A stretch of 64,000 bases of DNA, taken from assembly GCA_933228675.1 (NCBI GenBank), contig OW121744.1:25795642-25859641 (forward strand), written 5' to 3'. Below, in pieces: positions 1 through 9,282 of this stretch (the first letter of the stretch is position 1; every line of letters begins with the position of its first letter). The notes beneath the pieces were generated by a model that was given only the letters and a program-made list of their open reading frames with translations, was not told where the DNA came from and did not search any database. The position numbers were made by a program, and so were the translations under genes. This stretch comes from Stomorhina lunata. Its lineage: Eukaryota > Arthropoda > Insecta > Diptera > Rhiniidae.

Positions 1-664
1 AATTATAACGTTCTTCTCAGCTTGAGTAGCAGTACTTCCTAATTCTGTAATTCCTAGTTTGTTTAATTTATCTATTATATTTGTTATCTTTTCTGTGAAT
101 GAATTTACTGTCATTTTACCTTGGAATAATACATTGAGTTTGTTTTGTAATTCAGGAATGGTTTCTTTGTTTTTATATCTCTCCTGAAGTAGCTTTATTA
201 GTGTTTCGAAATTTTCTGGTTCACTGTAGTTGCCTATTGCTGTTCTTACATTTGATGTTAATTTAGCATGGTAAATATATTTTAAGAAATCTGTCTTTGC
301 CTCGTCAGTTAGAGTTTTATTTATGAGTTCTGCAGTAATTATAAAACATTCTAATTCTATATAGTTGCCCGTGAATAACGGTAGTGCTTTTGAAACTGTT
401 TCCAAATTGAATGCTGCCATTTTCTTTACGTTTTTTCTATCTTCCATCAAAATTTCTCTGATTTGTGTATAAATAGTATTGAATTCTAATTTATATGCTG
501 TACTATTTTCTTCGTCAGCTTCTAATACCTTCTCTTGAAATTCCTTTTTTATATTTTCAATGGTTTCTAGTTTGTTTTGTATAGTTTTTTCTGTGTATTT
601 TCTTCTTGGGCTTTTTTTTTAGAATTTTAAGTATTTCTTTAAGTTCTGAAATATTTTGTTCCAT
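1..664 (-). pseudogene. gag: Partial gag of a Ty3/gypsy-type LTR retrotransposon, frameshifted
   Basis: Read on the minus strand, an ATG at 664 opens a Lys/Glu-rich start. After a run of nine A (plus-strand T run 612-620) the frame is lost. One base away, a long open frame continues to the left window edge. It contains a typical gypsy-family capsid segment: a motif like AAFNLETVSKALPLFTGNY, then a stretch on 'sheltering' helices (FLKYIYHAKL), a QERYKNKETIPEL-like segment and a FTEKI..IIDKL segment. Gag packages the element RNA into cytoplasmic particles. The family call rests on my memory of this layout; the mdg1/412 branch fits best because of the tRNA-Arg-like primer site. The single-base shift in a homopolymer may be a real inactivating mutation or a sequencing error. 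The 3' part of gag, pol and the second LTR lie outside the window. Confidence 0.75.
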
Positions 665-669
665 TTGAA

Positions 670-840
670 CTATTGAAAAATATTTACAATTTGTTGTATT
701 TTTGTTACTAATGTATTAATGAGGGTAAGTATTTTGTCCAAGATTGTAATAATCTCATCAAAATCTGAGAAAATGCACCAAATCAATGTTATCCCGATGA
801 TAAAAATTAAAATTATTTTTAAAGAAATTTTTACTTTCAT
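670..840 (-). CDS. Small leader ORF with one hydrophobic segment (56 aa) in the LTR retrotransposon
   Basis: The ORF runs from ATG at 840 to TAG at 670-672, six bases before the gag start at 664. Residues 8-24 form a strongly hydrophobic stretch (ILIFIIGITLIW), followed by an amphipathic Ile/Leu-rich helix with heptad-like spacing (residues 28-56). That looks like a single-pass membrane segment plus a short coiled coil. It lies between the LTR and gag. I do not recognise it. Small upstream ORFs have been reported in some fly gypsy-group leaders, but I cannot tell whether this one is known. It is short, so chance is possible, although the same layout recurs in the preceding ORF. Confidence 0.4.
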   Translation of the reverse strand: MKVKISLKIILIFIIGITLIWCIFSDFDEIITILDKILTLINTLVTKIQQIVNIFQ

Positions 841-931
841 AGTAGTATAATTATTAATGTTATTATTTTTAAAGGTATTATAATTATTAACTGTTGTAAT
901 AATATTAATGCTAGGGTATATGTTATTTTTT

Positions 932-1051
932 CTAACATTTTTTTGAAGTAATTTTTTTTATAATTTTGTCTAACTCTTGAGTTATTCCTACTTGTACTAA
1001 TATTATAAATATTACTATAATTATACTTGATAAAAGGTATATATAATTCAT
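932..1051 (-). CDS. Small leader ORF with one hydrophobic segment (39 aa) in the LTR retrotransposon
   Basis: The ATG at 1051 overlaps the stop of the preceding (frameshifted) leader ORF as ATGA, an arrangement that suggests termination-reinitiation. Residues 3-20 are hydrophobic (YIYLLSSIIIVIFIILV), followed by a short charged helix ending in KKC. It resembles the neighbouring 56-residue ORF in build: N-terminal membrane segment, then a charged/amphipathic tail. The function is unknown and the ORF is very short, so confidence is low. Confidence 0.35.
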   Translation of the reverse strand: MNYIYLLSSIIIVIFIILVQVGITQELDKIIKKITSKKC

Positions 1052-1403
1052 TTTAAGTCTTTGATTTTATTCTTGATTTCTTTTTTTTTTTCTGTGTTTG
1101 AAGTTAATGTTAATTCTTTATACAGGATGGCCAACTCTTTGCGCCTCTGGAATTTCTTTCCAGCCCTTTTTTCTTATATATGGTGTTGTTGATTTTTTTT
1201 TTTTCTATGCTGGGTTTCTTTGTTCTGTTTTTATATTCTTCAATTGTTATGGCTCTGGGGCCTGCCGAACATGGAAGTGCTTTATAAACTGGTGCTTCCA
1301 GACTCGTATTGGAGGGCACGTACACGTCTTCTTTCTTGGCTTTTAGGTCTTCTAGATATTTTTCCCAGCGGGCGATCATCTCATTTATTATGGCTTCAGA
1401 CAT
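1048..1403 (-). pseudogene. Frameshifted leader ORF of the LTR retrotransposon
   Basis: From ATG 1403 a frame encodes a hydrophilic, Lys/Glu-rich, probably helical protein (start MSEAIINEMIARWEKYLED). The natural continuation is in another frame: after the A-run complementary to about 1165-1172, a frame reading QRRKELAILYKELTL-like residues runs to TGA at 1048-1050. The complete product would be about 118 residues. One base gained or lost in the A-run breaks it. It is the first ORF after the primer site; the role is unknown (RNA-binding or Gag-like N-terminal product are guesses). The composition is coding-like and richer in G+C than the surroundings. Confidence 0.5.
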
Positions 1404-1509
1404 CCGACTTTTGTTTTTGTAATGACAGGATTGTGGAATAAATATTCTTAGTATATGTATGATGATATTTATATCAAAGTATATTTTGTCTTGTTGGTAG
1501 GATTCTCAG

Positions 1510-1529
1510 GATCGGTCGCAGGATCGCCA
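1510..1529 (-). promoter_or_regulatory. Primer-binding site of the LTR retrotransposon
   Basis: On the minus strand the LTR ends with CATTACA and is followed at once by TGGCGATCCTGCGACCGATC. A TGG start next to the LTR end is the normal primer site (complement of a tRNA CCA end). The TGGCGA start resembles the tRNA-Arg primer sites of the mdg1/412 branch. The tRNA assignment is from memory of that group and needs checking against fly tRNA-Arg genes. Confidence 0.65.
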
Positions 1530-1922
1530 TGTAATGTCAGGATAGTCGTTATATATTTGATTTCGCCTATAGTCCCGTTATTTATTTTAAACAGCTGAGG
1601 GGAGTCCCAGCTAAAACTTAGGCGTTCAAAGAACTGCCAAAAGATTTGAAACAGTAAATATAAAACAAAGGCTTGGTGTAGCCGGTTTAAGTTGTATAAT
1701 TAAAGTCTGTCTTTTATTAAAATATTTGGGGTTTATATACCAAATATGAAAATTATTCTTAACCTTTCTAACTTATTCTAAAATCGATAATTATTATATT
1801 TTCTCTGTCCTTAGCGTGAGAGTTCATATTCATATTTTCATTTGTCCAATCATAATTGTTAGAGTTTAGAATTGCACTCAAATGAAAATATGTCACTCAA
1901 AATAATGCAGTGATACATTACA
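1530..1922 (-). repeat. 5' LTR of the minus-strand LTR retrotransposon (393 bp)
   Basis: The segment begins TGTAATGTC and ends ACATTACA, giving the short TG..CA inverted ends expected of LTRs. On its inner side it touches the primer-binding site (1529 downwards). Reading on the minus strand, a TATA-like GTATATAAAC lies at 1740-1731, about the middle of the LTR. The partner LTR is beyond the left edge, so the pair could not be compared. The outer flank begins CCAT at 1923, the candidate half of a 4-bp target duplication. Confidence 0.7.
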
Positions 1923-1959
1923 CCATACGTAAGCAGAGGAATGTTATTGATACGCTACT

Positions 1960-2475
1960 GCTGGTATTTATAATGTATGCATTATCGACTTGTGTGATAC
2001 ACTACAAGAGTTTGTATGGGAGCTATGGTCAAATGTGGACCGATTTCAACGAAATTTAGTACAGTGATTTAGGTTTACATAAGAATTATATGTTTTAAAT
2101 TTCATGAAAAAATATTGATATTTGTGGCCAATATGTCAATTCCGGGAAGTGGGACCTATGGGAGGTACCATTAATAATGGACCGATTTTGACCAATTTCA
2201 ATAGCCATGGTCCTATTATCAAAAAAATGATCGGTACCAAATTTCATCAAATTGTCTTTAGAATTACGACCTGTAGTTTTTTTTTTTTTTTTGTATTGGA
2301 CCAACACTCAGGGGAAGACCCCTACATATGCATATGCATTGTGATGGAACTAGGAAAATAGGTTGTGTGAAGGAGGATACGAAGGTTTACATGGGGGTCC
2401 AGCCAGCCAGACGGACGGACGGACATCGCTAAATCGACTCAGAAAGTGATTCTAAGCTTATTGGTATACTAAAGG
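1960..2475 (+). repeat. Dispersed repeat family DR1, copy 1 (both ends incomplete)
   Basis: The segment matches 20660-21030 and 38220-38600: the blocks 'gggagctatggtcaaatgtgg', 'ttgatatttgtggccaat', 'gggaggtaccat' and 'cggacggacatcgctaaatc' occur in the same order. It contains no long frame. Copies of this type, with 'cggacggacgga' near the end, are common in fly genomes. I read it as a non-autonomous transposable element of unsettled class. This copy lacks the left terminus, and at its right end it changes into the 32-bp satellite partway through the family's 3' part. Confidence 0.7.
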
Positions 2476-3487
2476 ACAAATTTTTCTTAACGAAAATTTT
2501 TCTATAGAAAAATATTTCTTAACGAAAATTTTTCTATAGAAAAATATTTCTTAACGAAAATTTTTCTATAGAAAAATATTTCTTAACGAAAATTTTTCTA
2601 TAGAAAAATATTTCTTAACGAAAATTTTTCTATAGAAAAATATTTCTTAACGAAAATTTTTCTATAGAAAAATATTTCTTAACGAAAATTTTTCTATAGA
2701 AAAATATTTCTTAACGAAAATTTTTCTATAGAAAAATATTTCTTAACGAAAATTTTTCTATAGAAAAATATTTCTTAACGAAAATTTTTCTATAGAAAAA
2801 TATTTCTTAACGAAAATTTTTCTATAGAAAAATATTTCTTAACGAAAATTTTTCTATAGAAAAATATTTCTTAACGAAAATTTTTCTATAGAAAAATATT
2901 TCTTAACGAAAATTTTTCTATAGAAAAATATTTCTTAACGAAAATTTTTCTATAGAAAAATATTTCTTAACGAAAATTATTCTATAGAAAAATATTTCTT
3001 AACGAAAATTTTTCTATAGAAAAATATTTCTTAACGAAAATTTTTCTATAGAAAAATATTTCTTAACGAAAATTTTTCTATAGAAAAATATTTCTTAACG
3101 AAAATTTTTCTATAGAAAAATATTTCTTAACGAAAATTTTTCTATAGAAAAATATTTCTTAACGAAAATTTTTCTATAGAAAAATATTTCTTAACGAAAA
3201 TTTTTCTATAGAAAAATATTTCTTAACGAAAATTTTTCTATAGAAAAATATTTCTTAACGAAAATTTTTCTATAGAAAAATATTTCTTAACGAAAATTTT
3301 TCTATAGAAAAATATTTCTTAACGAAAATTTTTCTATAGAAAAATATTTCTTAACGAAAATTTTTCTATAGAAAAATATTTCTTAACGAAAATTTTTCTA
3401 TAGAAAAATATTTCTTAACGAAAATTTTTCTATAGAAAAATATTTCTTAACGAAAATTTTTCTATAGAAAAATTTTCGTTAAGAAAT
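2476..3487. repeat. 32-bp satellite array (about 31 monomers)
   Basis: Nearly identical 32-bp monomers, each holding the palindrome TTTTTCTATAGAAAAA plus TATTTCTTAACGAAAA. Only one internal variant is obvious (near 2977, attattc for atttttc). The last monomer flips into the inverse form (AAAATTTTCGTTAAG at 3472-3486), so the array ends in a small hairpin. Homogeneity points to recent expansion. No coding potential. Confidence 0.95.
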
Positions 3488-4890
3488 AATTTTGAATTTT
3501 TTTAAATTTCTTACCAAAAATATTTTAACATTTAATGCTAACATTATATCAACTTTTATTAATTTTTTTTACCGCTACTAAATCAATTAAATTATTGAGA
3601 AACATTTTAAAATTCTTTCTGCTTATTAAATCGTTATAATTATAAGTAGTTTGTCCCTGAACGATACAAATAAAACAAAAGACTTAAGACACAAGCGGCT
3701 TTAAAATTAAACACGCCAATAACGCAACCTCCCTCCCGTATTGATTATTATTAAAACAAATTTACAATCATGGTTAAATTACAATTGCATTATATTCGAG
3801 TTAGTTATCAAATGAAAAAGTAAAGAAAAAATTTAGTTATTTCGTGGCGACAATATGACAATAAAAGCGAAAATGTTGTCATTTTGTTCATAGTTTTTTT
3901 TTATTTTTGTTATTTAAACTATTTGCCATAGCCAATGGTTTTTGGGTAAATTGTTAAAAAAATTTAATAAGAAAAATAAAGAAATACAATAATTAAGCTT
4001 GAACTTTTTGGCAAGCGTATCTGTAAGTGCGTCACAGAGTAATCACAGAAAAATGACCCAATTTTTGTAGTTTCAACTCTTTGATTTAAATTGAAGTTGT
4101 TTTGGTGTTGTTGCTATAGTATATATAATATAGCTATACAAATTCTATTGTTGAAATTTGTTAAAAAAACACTTGCATTACAAAATGCTAGAAATTTGAA
4201 TTATAATTTTCGGTACTGGTCTCTTTGTAGCCAAAATATACTTCTCGGCCTGCAGTGCACTCTGTACAAGGCGTGTTTGAACAATTATTTTTGTTGTGGT
4301 AAATTGCCAATATCTTCCAAGGTCAGCAGTTAATTAAATTAAGCTTTTGTTTTTCAAAATACCCCCAAAAATAAAACTAAGTAACAGCAATAATTTACAT
4401 AATATTACCATAATTTACACTGTAGATCAGAGCCAACAATTAATTTAGCTTCTAGTAATTTAATTTAAATTTACAAACATTTGTTTCGAAATTTTAAATA
4501 CACTTTTCAGTTGTTTTTATTTATAGAATTTTTTTCCCCTTAGCATCAAAATGCCAACAGCTATTATGCTGTTAATTCAGAAAGTGTTTTTAAGTGTGTG
4601 ATATTTTTTGCAGACATTTTTGCTTTGATGTATTTATTATATTTTTGAAAATTCTTTAGGTTTTAGAAAATCGGAAATACTATAAGTAGTTTCTCTTTTA
4701 ATATTTATCTTTGATATAACAAAAATCTTAAGAGGAAGTGAAAAATTTAGCTTTTTTAATTTATGAATTTGATATACTTAAAATTTCATATCCGAAACTA
4801 ACTTCCTAGTTCTTTTGTTTAAAATGCGTAAAATTGTTGGCGATTTGTTAAAAATGTAAGTGGTTGAAATTATGGCACTTTTGTTTAAAA
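3488..4890. other. AT-rich stretch without a recognisable gene
   Basis: No frame beyond chance length and no gene-like composition. It holds one copy of the dispersed short motif AAAGACTTAAGACACAA (3679-3695). Otherwise I see nothing. Confidence 0.5.
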
Positions 4891-5060
4891 AAAAATTATG
4901 ATTGCAAAAATTTAACATAAAATTGTCATTAGCTCCAGATTTACGAGCGTTTCTTTTGTAACTTTTTATGTGTTTTTGACATGTGAAAATGTAGACCGAT
5001 TCCAACAAAATTTGATATACAAAATTTGCATAAATTTTTAGCAACCAAAATCTCAATTCA
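4891..5060 (+). repeat. Diverged fragment of dispersed repeat DR1
   Basis: The order 'tttacgagcgtttc', 'tgtagaccgattccaac', 'aaatttgatatac' parallels 'ttcacgagcgtttt', 'tgtggactgatttcaac', 'aaatttggtac' in the copy at 20610-20720. An old, eroded copy directly abutting the next satellite. Confidence 0.5.
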
Positions 5061-5751
5061 GTCAATCCTCTGGGAGGAATCTTTTATCACAAATTTTCCT
5101 ATAGAAAATTTTTGATAAAAAATTTTTCTATAGAAAATTTTTTTATCAAAAATTTTTCTATAGAAAATTTTTTTATCAAAAATTTTTCTATGGAATTTTT
5201 TTTTCAAAAATTTTTCTATAGAAAATTTTTTTATTAAAAATTTTTCTATAGAAATGTTTTTATCAAAAATTTTTTTTATAGAAAATTTTTTTATCAAAAA
5301 TTTTCCAATAGAAAATTTTTTTATCAAAAATTTTCCAATAGAAAATTTTTTTATACAAATTTTTTTTATACAATTTTTTTTATCAAAAATTTTTCTATAG
5401 AAAATTTTTTTTATTAAAAATTTTTCTGTAGAAAACTTTTTTTTTTCAAAAATTTTTTCTTTGATAAAAAATTTTTCTATAGAAAATTTTTTTATCAAAA
5501 ATTTTTCTATAGAAAATGTTTTTATAGAAAATTTTTCTATAAAAAATGTTTTTATAGAAAGTTTTGTTGTCAAAAATTTTTTTATAGAAATTTTTTTTTT
5601 TGTCAAATATTTTTCTTAAGTAAATTTTTTTTTATCAAAAATTTTTCTATAGAAAATTTTTTTATAAAAAAATAACAAAATAGTCGGGATGTAAATATTA
5701 TTCAAAAAGAAGTGTATTTGCATTTGATCCCAAATCTGTTACATTTATTTA

Positions 5752-5931
5752 TTAATGTAACAGACCAATTTATTGATAAAAAGCCAAAAAATGCGAGGTT
5801 TTCGATCTGTCTAAATTGGGGATAATCCTCCTGAAGAGATGGCTTAACCAACCATCGAAACGCGTCGAGGAATTTGGTTTCTCCGCAAACATTTTTTGGC
5901 TTTTTATCAATAAATTGGTCTGTTACATTAA
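5752..5931. repeat. Foldback element with perfect 42-bp inverted arms
   Basis: Arms 5752-5793 and 5890-5931 are exact reverse complements (outer ends TTAATGTAACAGACC / GGTCTGTTACATTAA). They enclose 96 bp containing 'aaccaaccatcgaaacgcgt'. The core recurs at 49527-49605 and, reversed, at 35226-35275 and 37078-37125. Inserted in satellite. No coding potential. Confidence 0.85.
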
Positions 5932-7362
5932 AAATCAAAAAATTTTCCATAGAAAATTTTTTATCAAAAATTTTTCTATAAAATTTTTTTTTTATCAAAA
6001 TGTATCTATAGAAAATTTTTTATCAAAAAATTTGTTTATAGAAAAATTTTTTTATCAAAAGTTTTTCTATAGCAAATTTTTTTTTATCAACAATTTTGTA
6101 TAGAAAATTTTTTTATCAAAAATTTTTCCATAGAAAATTTTTTTATCAAAAATTTTTCTATAGAAAATTTTTTTATCAAACATTTTTCTACAGAAATTTT
6201 TTTTTATCAAAAATTTTTCTATATAAATTTTTTTATCAAAAATTTTTCTATAGAAAATTTTTTTATCAAACATTTTTCTACAGAAATTTTTGTTATCACA
6301 AATTTTTCTATAAAAATTTTTTTTATTAAAAAGTATCTATAGAAAATTTTTTATCAAAAGATTTTTTTTATAGAAAATTTTTTTACCAAAAAATTTTTTT
6401 ATAGCAAATTTTTATATCAACAATTTTTTATAGAAAGTATTTTTATCAAAAAATTTTCCATAAAAAATTTTTTATCAAAAATTTTTCTATAAAATTTTTT
6501 TTTTTTCAAAATGTATCTATAGAAAATTTTTTATCAAAAAATTTGTTTATAGAAATTTTTTTTATTAAAAGTTTTCTATAGCAAATTTTTTTTATCAACA
6601 ATTTTGTATAGAAAATTTTTTTATCAAAAATTTTTCTATAGAAAATTTTTTTATTAAACATTTTTCTATAGAAAATTTGTTTATCAAACATTTTTCTACA
6701 GAAATTTTTTTTTATCAAAAATTTTTCTATATAAATTTTTTTATCAAAAATTTTTCCATAGAAAATTTTTTTATCAAAAATTTTTCCATAGAAAATTTTT
6801 TTATCAAAAATTTTTCCATAGAAAATTTTTTTATCAAAAATTTTTCCATAGAAAATTTTTTTATCAAAAATTTTTCTATACAAAATTTTTTATCAAAAAT
6901 TTTTCTATAGAAAATTTTTTTATCAAAAATTTTGTACAGAAAATTTTTTTATAGAAAATTTTTTTATTAAAAATTTTTCTATAGAACATTTTTTTATAGA
7001 AATTTTTGTTATCAAAATCTTTTCTATTGAAAATTTTTTTATCAAAATTTTTTCTATAGAAATTTTTTTTTTATCAAAAATGTTTCTATAGGAAATTTTT
7101 CTATAGGAAATTTTTCTATGGAAAATTTTTTGATAAATTTTTTTATCAAAAATTTATCATCAAAATTTTTTATCAAAAATTTTTCAAAATTTTTCTATAG
7201 AATAATATTTCTATCGAAAGTTTTTCTATAGAAAAATATTTCTATCGAAAATTTTTCTATAGAAAAATATTTCTATCGAAAGTTTTTCTATAGAAAAATA
7301 TTTCTATTGGAAATTCTTTTGTAGAAAAATATTTTATCTAAAATTTTTCTATATATTATTTT

Positions 7363-7402
7363 TGACATGAACCTAAGCCCGACTCGAACTCACGACCATC
7401 AA
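7363..7402 (-). repeat. Fragment with tRNA B-box-like sequence
   Basis: The reverse complement reads GGTCGTGAGTTCGAGTCGGG followed by CTTAGGTTCATGTC, nearly the same as 48514-48550 and the reverse of 49160-49205. GTTCGAGTC fits the RNA polymerase III B box of tRNA-derived SINEs. Too short to call a full SINE. Confidence 0.45.
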
Positions 7403-7760
7403 AAATAATTTGATCAAAAATTTTTTGTAGAATAAAATGTTTATCGAAAATTTCTATTGAAGATTTTTCTGTAGCAAATTATTTTTAATCAAGATTTTTC
7501 TATAGCTATGCTCCACTGGGAGTCAAGGATAACAGAAGAAGAAAATATTTCTATCAAAGATGAAAAAATATTTTAATCGAAATGTTTTCTATAGAAAAAT
7601 ATTTCTCTAAAAAATTTTTCTATATTTTTGTCGAAAGTTTTTCTATAAAAAATGTTTGCATAGAAAAATATTTTTACAAAAAATTGTTGTATAGAAAAAT
7701 ATTTCAGTTGAAAATTTGAAAATTTTTATCAAAAATTGTTGTATTTATAGAAAAATATTT

Positions 7761-8550
7761 CTATCACAACCAAGTTTTTTTGTTGTGAGCGGTCTATCTG
7801 TCCGTCTGTCCGACTTATAACTTTTTATTAAGTCCTGGGAATTTTTTCTTATATTACCAACCCTATTTATTATGAAATACATGATTTTAGTGGAATTTCT
7901 CCCAGAATATAAAGCTACTTTGTTTCTGTTAAATAAAAATCTATAATTACACAGGTCTACAAAAGAAAATAATTTAAAGTAAAAATTTGCAAAAGGAATT
8001 TCTATATAATATATAAGCCAACATACACTTAAAATGTTTGAAATGCAAAAATATATTTAATGAAATTTTTTTTTGTGTCTGAAAAAAATTCTCAATTTAA
8101 AAAAAAAAACTAGAATGATTTTGTAAAATGCTTTTTTGTAGACCTATGTAATTTGCAGCTACGTAAGACCTTTTTAATGAAACTGTATAATTACTTACTT
8201 CTTTGGGTGTTTGTAATATAAAATTATATATCCTTTGTCATTAATACTGTTGTCTTATATAAAAAAGGCGGTATTGTGAGTTGTTTGCTAGGTTGGATTT
8301 GTTTGATAAGAAGGGGACTAGAACTATGCGAAAATGTTTTTATCTATGTTTCTAGTATTACTTCTTTCGCGCTTACTAAATTATCTAAATATTAAATGAT
8401 AAAACAAACTCGACTCTCTTATTCTGTATATCAAAGGTCTGGAATTATATACTGATACCATAACCTTTCAGATGTTGAAGCCTTTTCACGCTTTGAAGTC
8501 GAATGAAAAACTGCAATAAGTCACATTGGATTTTACTCTGGTAATATTTC
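7761..8550. other. AT-rich non-coding stretch with a dispersed-repeat remnant
   Basis: Positions 7768-7930 ('ggtctatctgtccgtctgtccgac' region) resemble the tail of a dispersed fly repeat. The remainder has no frame or RNA gene that I can support. Confidence 0.4.
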
Positions 8551-8555
8551 ATCCG

Positions 8556-8600
8556 TGGTGAAGAAAGTTAGTCATCCGCCTATCATAGCAGGAGTTCCAA
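8556..8600 (+). repeat. tRNA-derived (SINE-like) fragment
   Basis: 'gtggtgaagaaagttagtc' followed by 'atccgcctatcatagcagg' closely parallels 31747-31790 ('gtggtatagcagattagtc', 'atccgcctagcataccag'). The two pieces share a tRNA-like A-box/anticodon-arm layout. No intact tRNA gene is present. Confidence 0.4.
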
Positions 8601-9025
8601 GTTCAAGATAACTCAGAAGTTCAAGATGACTCAACAGTTTTTAATGAGTCAATAGTTCAAGAAGACTTATCAATTCAAAATTAATCAGCAGTTCAAGATG
8701 ACTCAACATTTTGAAATAACTCAGTAGTTGAAGATTACTCAGCAGTTCAAAATGACTCAGCAGTTTAGGATGACTCAGCAGTTCGAAATTACACAGCAGT
8801 TCGTGATTACTCAGTAGTTCAACATGATAAAGCAGTTCGAGACGACTCAACAGTTTGTTATGACTCAATATTTTGAAATAACTCAGCAGTTGAAAATTAC
8901 TCAGCAGTTCAAGATAACTCAGTAGTTTAAGATGACTCAAAATTTGTTGATGACTCAATAGCTAAAGATGATTTAATTCAGCAGTTCAAGATGATTGAAG
9001 AGTTCGAGATGGCTCAACATTTTAA
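8590..9025. repeat. 21-bp tandem repeat, about 20 degenerate monomers
   Basis: Monomers of about 21 bp such as 'gactcagcagttcaagat' recur with many substitutions. The 7-codon period gives a false 105-codon minus-strand frame (8958-8641) of LSHLELL-like heptads. It ends about 250 bp before the odorant receptor start. Confidence 0.85.
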
Positions 9026-9241
9026 TTAAAATCAAATTTGCCCACTTCGTATGAGGTCAATTAGTTAAGAATTTGTCTTAAATCTGAAGCCTTCAATTAT
9101 AATATTCTTCAATATATCTATAGGGTGCATAACCTTCCAAGTAAAATATGATAATTAATTTTTTCGCATTCCTTGAAACTCTTTAATTATTTGAAACAAT
9201 GTAGGACCTTGGTTTTGCAATACTCATCAATCTTTAGTAGT

Positions 9242-9276
9242 AATATATTCAAGAAATCCTCTGGAAACTTTCAGTC
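9242..9276 (+). promoter_or_regulatory. Predicted core promoter of the odorant receptor gene
   Basis: A TATA-like AATATATT at 9242-9249 is followed about 30 bp later by an initiator-like TCAGTC at 9271-9276, matching the insect TCAGTY pattern at the expected spacing. Transcription from the initiator A would leave a 10-base leader before the ATG at 9283. Very short leaders are not rare but this is unproven. Confidence 0.45.
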
Positions 9277-9282
9277 CTTAAA

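Larger units (their letters stand above)
5080..7760. repeat. ~30-bp AT-rich satellite array, degenerate at the right end
   Basis: Tandem monomers of about 30 bp alternate TTTTTCTATAGAAAA with TTTTTTTATCAAAAA. Several monomers are variants (CCATAG, CTACAG, CTATAT). From about 7190 the type changes to one with 'ATTTCTATCGAAA', then decays by 7760. It is interrupted at 5710-5931 by a foldback element and at 7363-7402 by a tRNA-B-box-like fragment. Frames of 60-180 codons rich in Lys, Phe, Ile on both strands are by-products of the ~30-bp period. Confidence 0.9.

Noticed and set aside
2476..3487. CRISPR array
   Set aside because: The units are contiguous with no unique spacers, and the genome is eukaryotic.
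4091..4333. 80-codon plus-strand frame
   Set aside because: No resemblance, AT-rich composition, no splice or promoter context; chance length for this DNA.
5058..5606. 182-codon minus-strand Lys/Phe/Ile-rich frame
   Set aside because: Reads straight through the ~30-bp satellite and holds only repeats of KKFSIEKFL type.
6506..6883. 125-codon minus-strand frame
   Set aside because: Satellite by-product; the opposite strand (6677-6910) is open too.
8556..8600. tRNA gene
   Set aside because: Only an A-box/anticodon-arm-like half is visible; no complete cloverleaf or T-arm.
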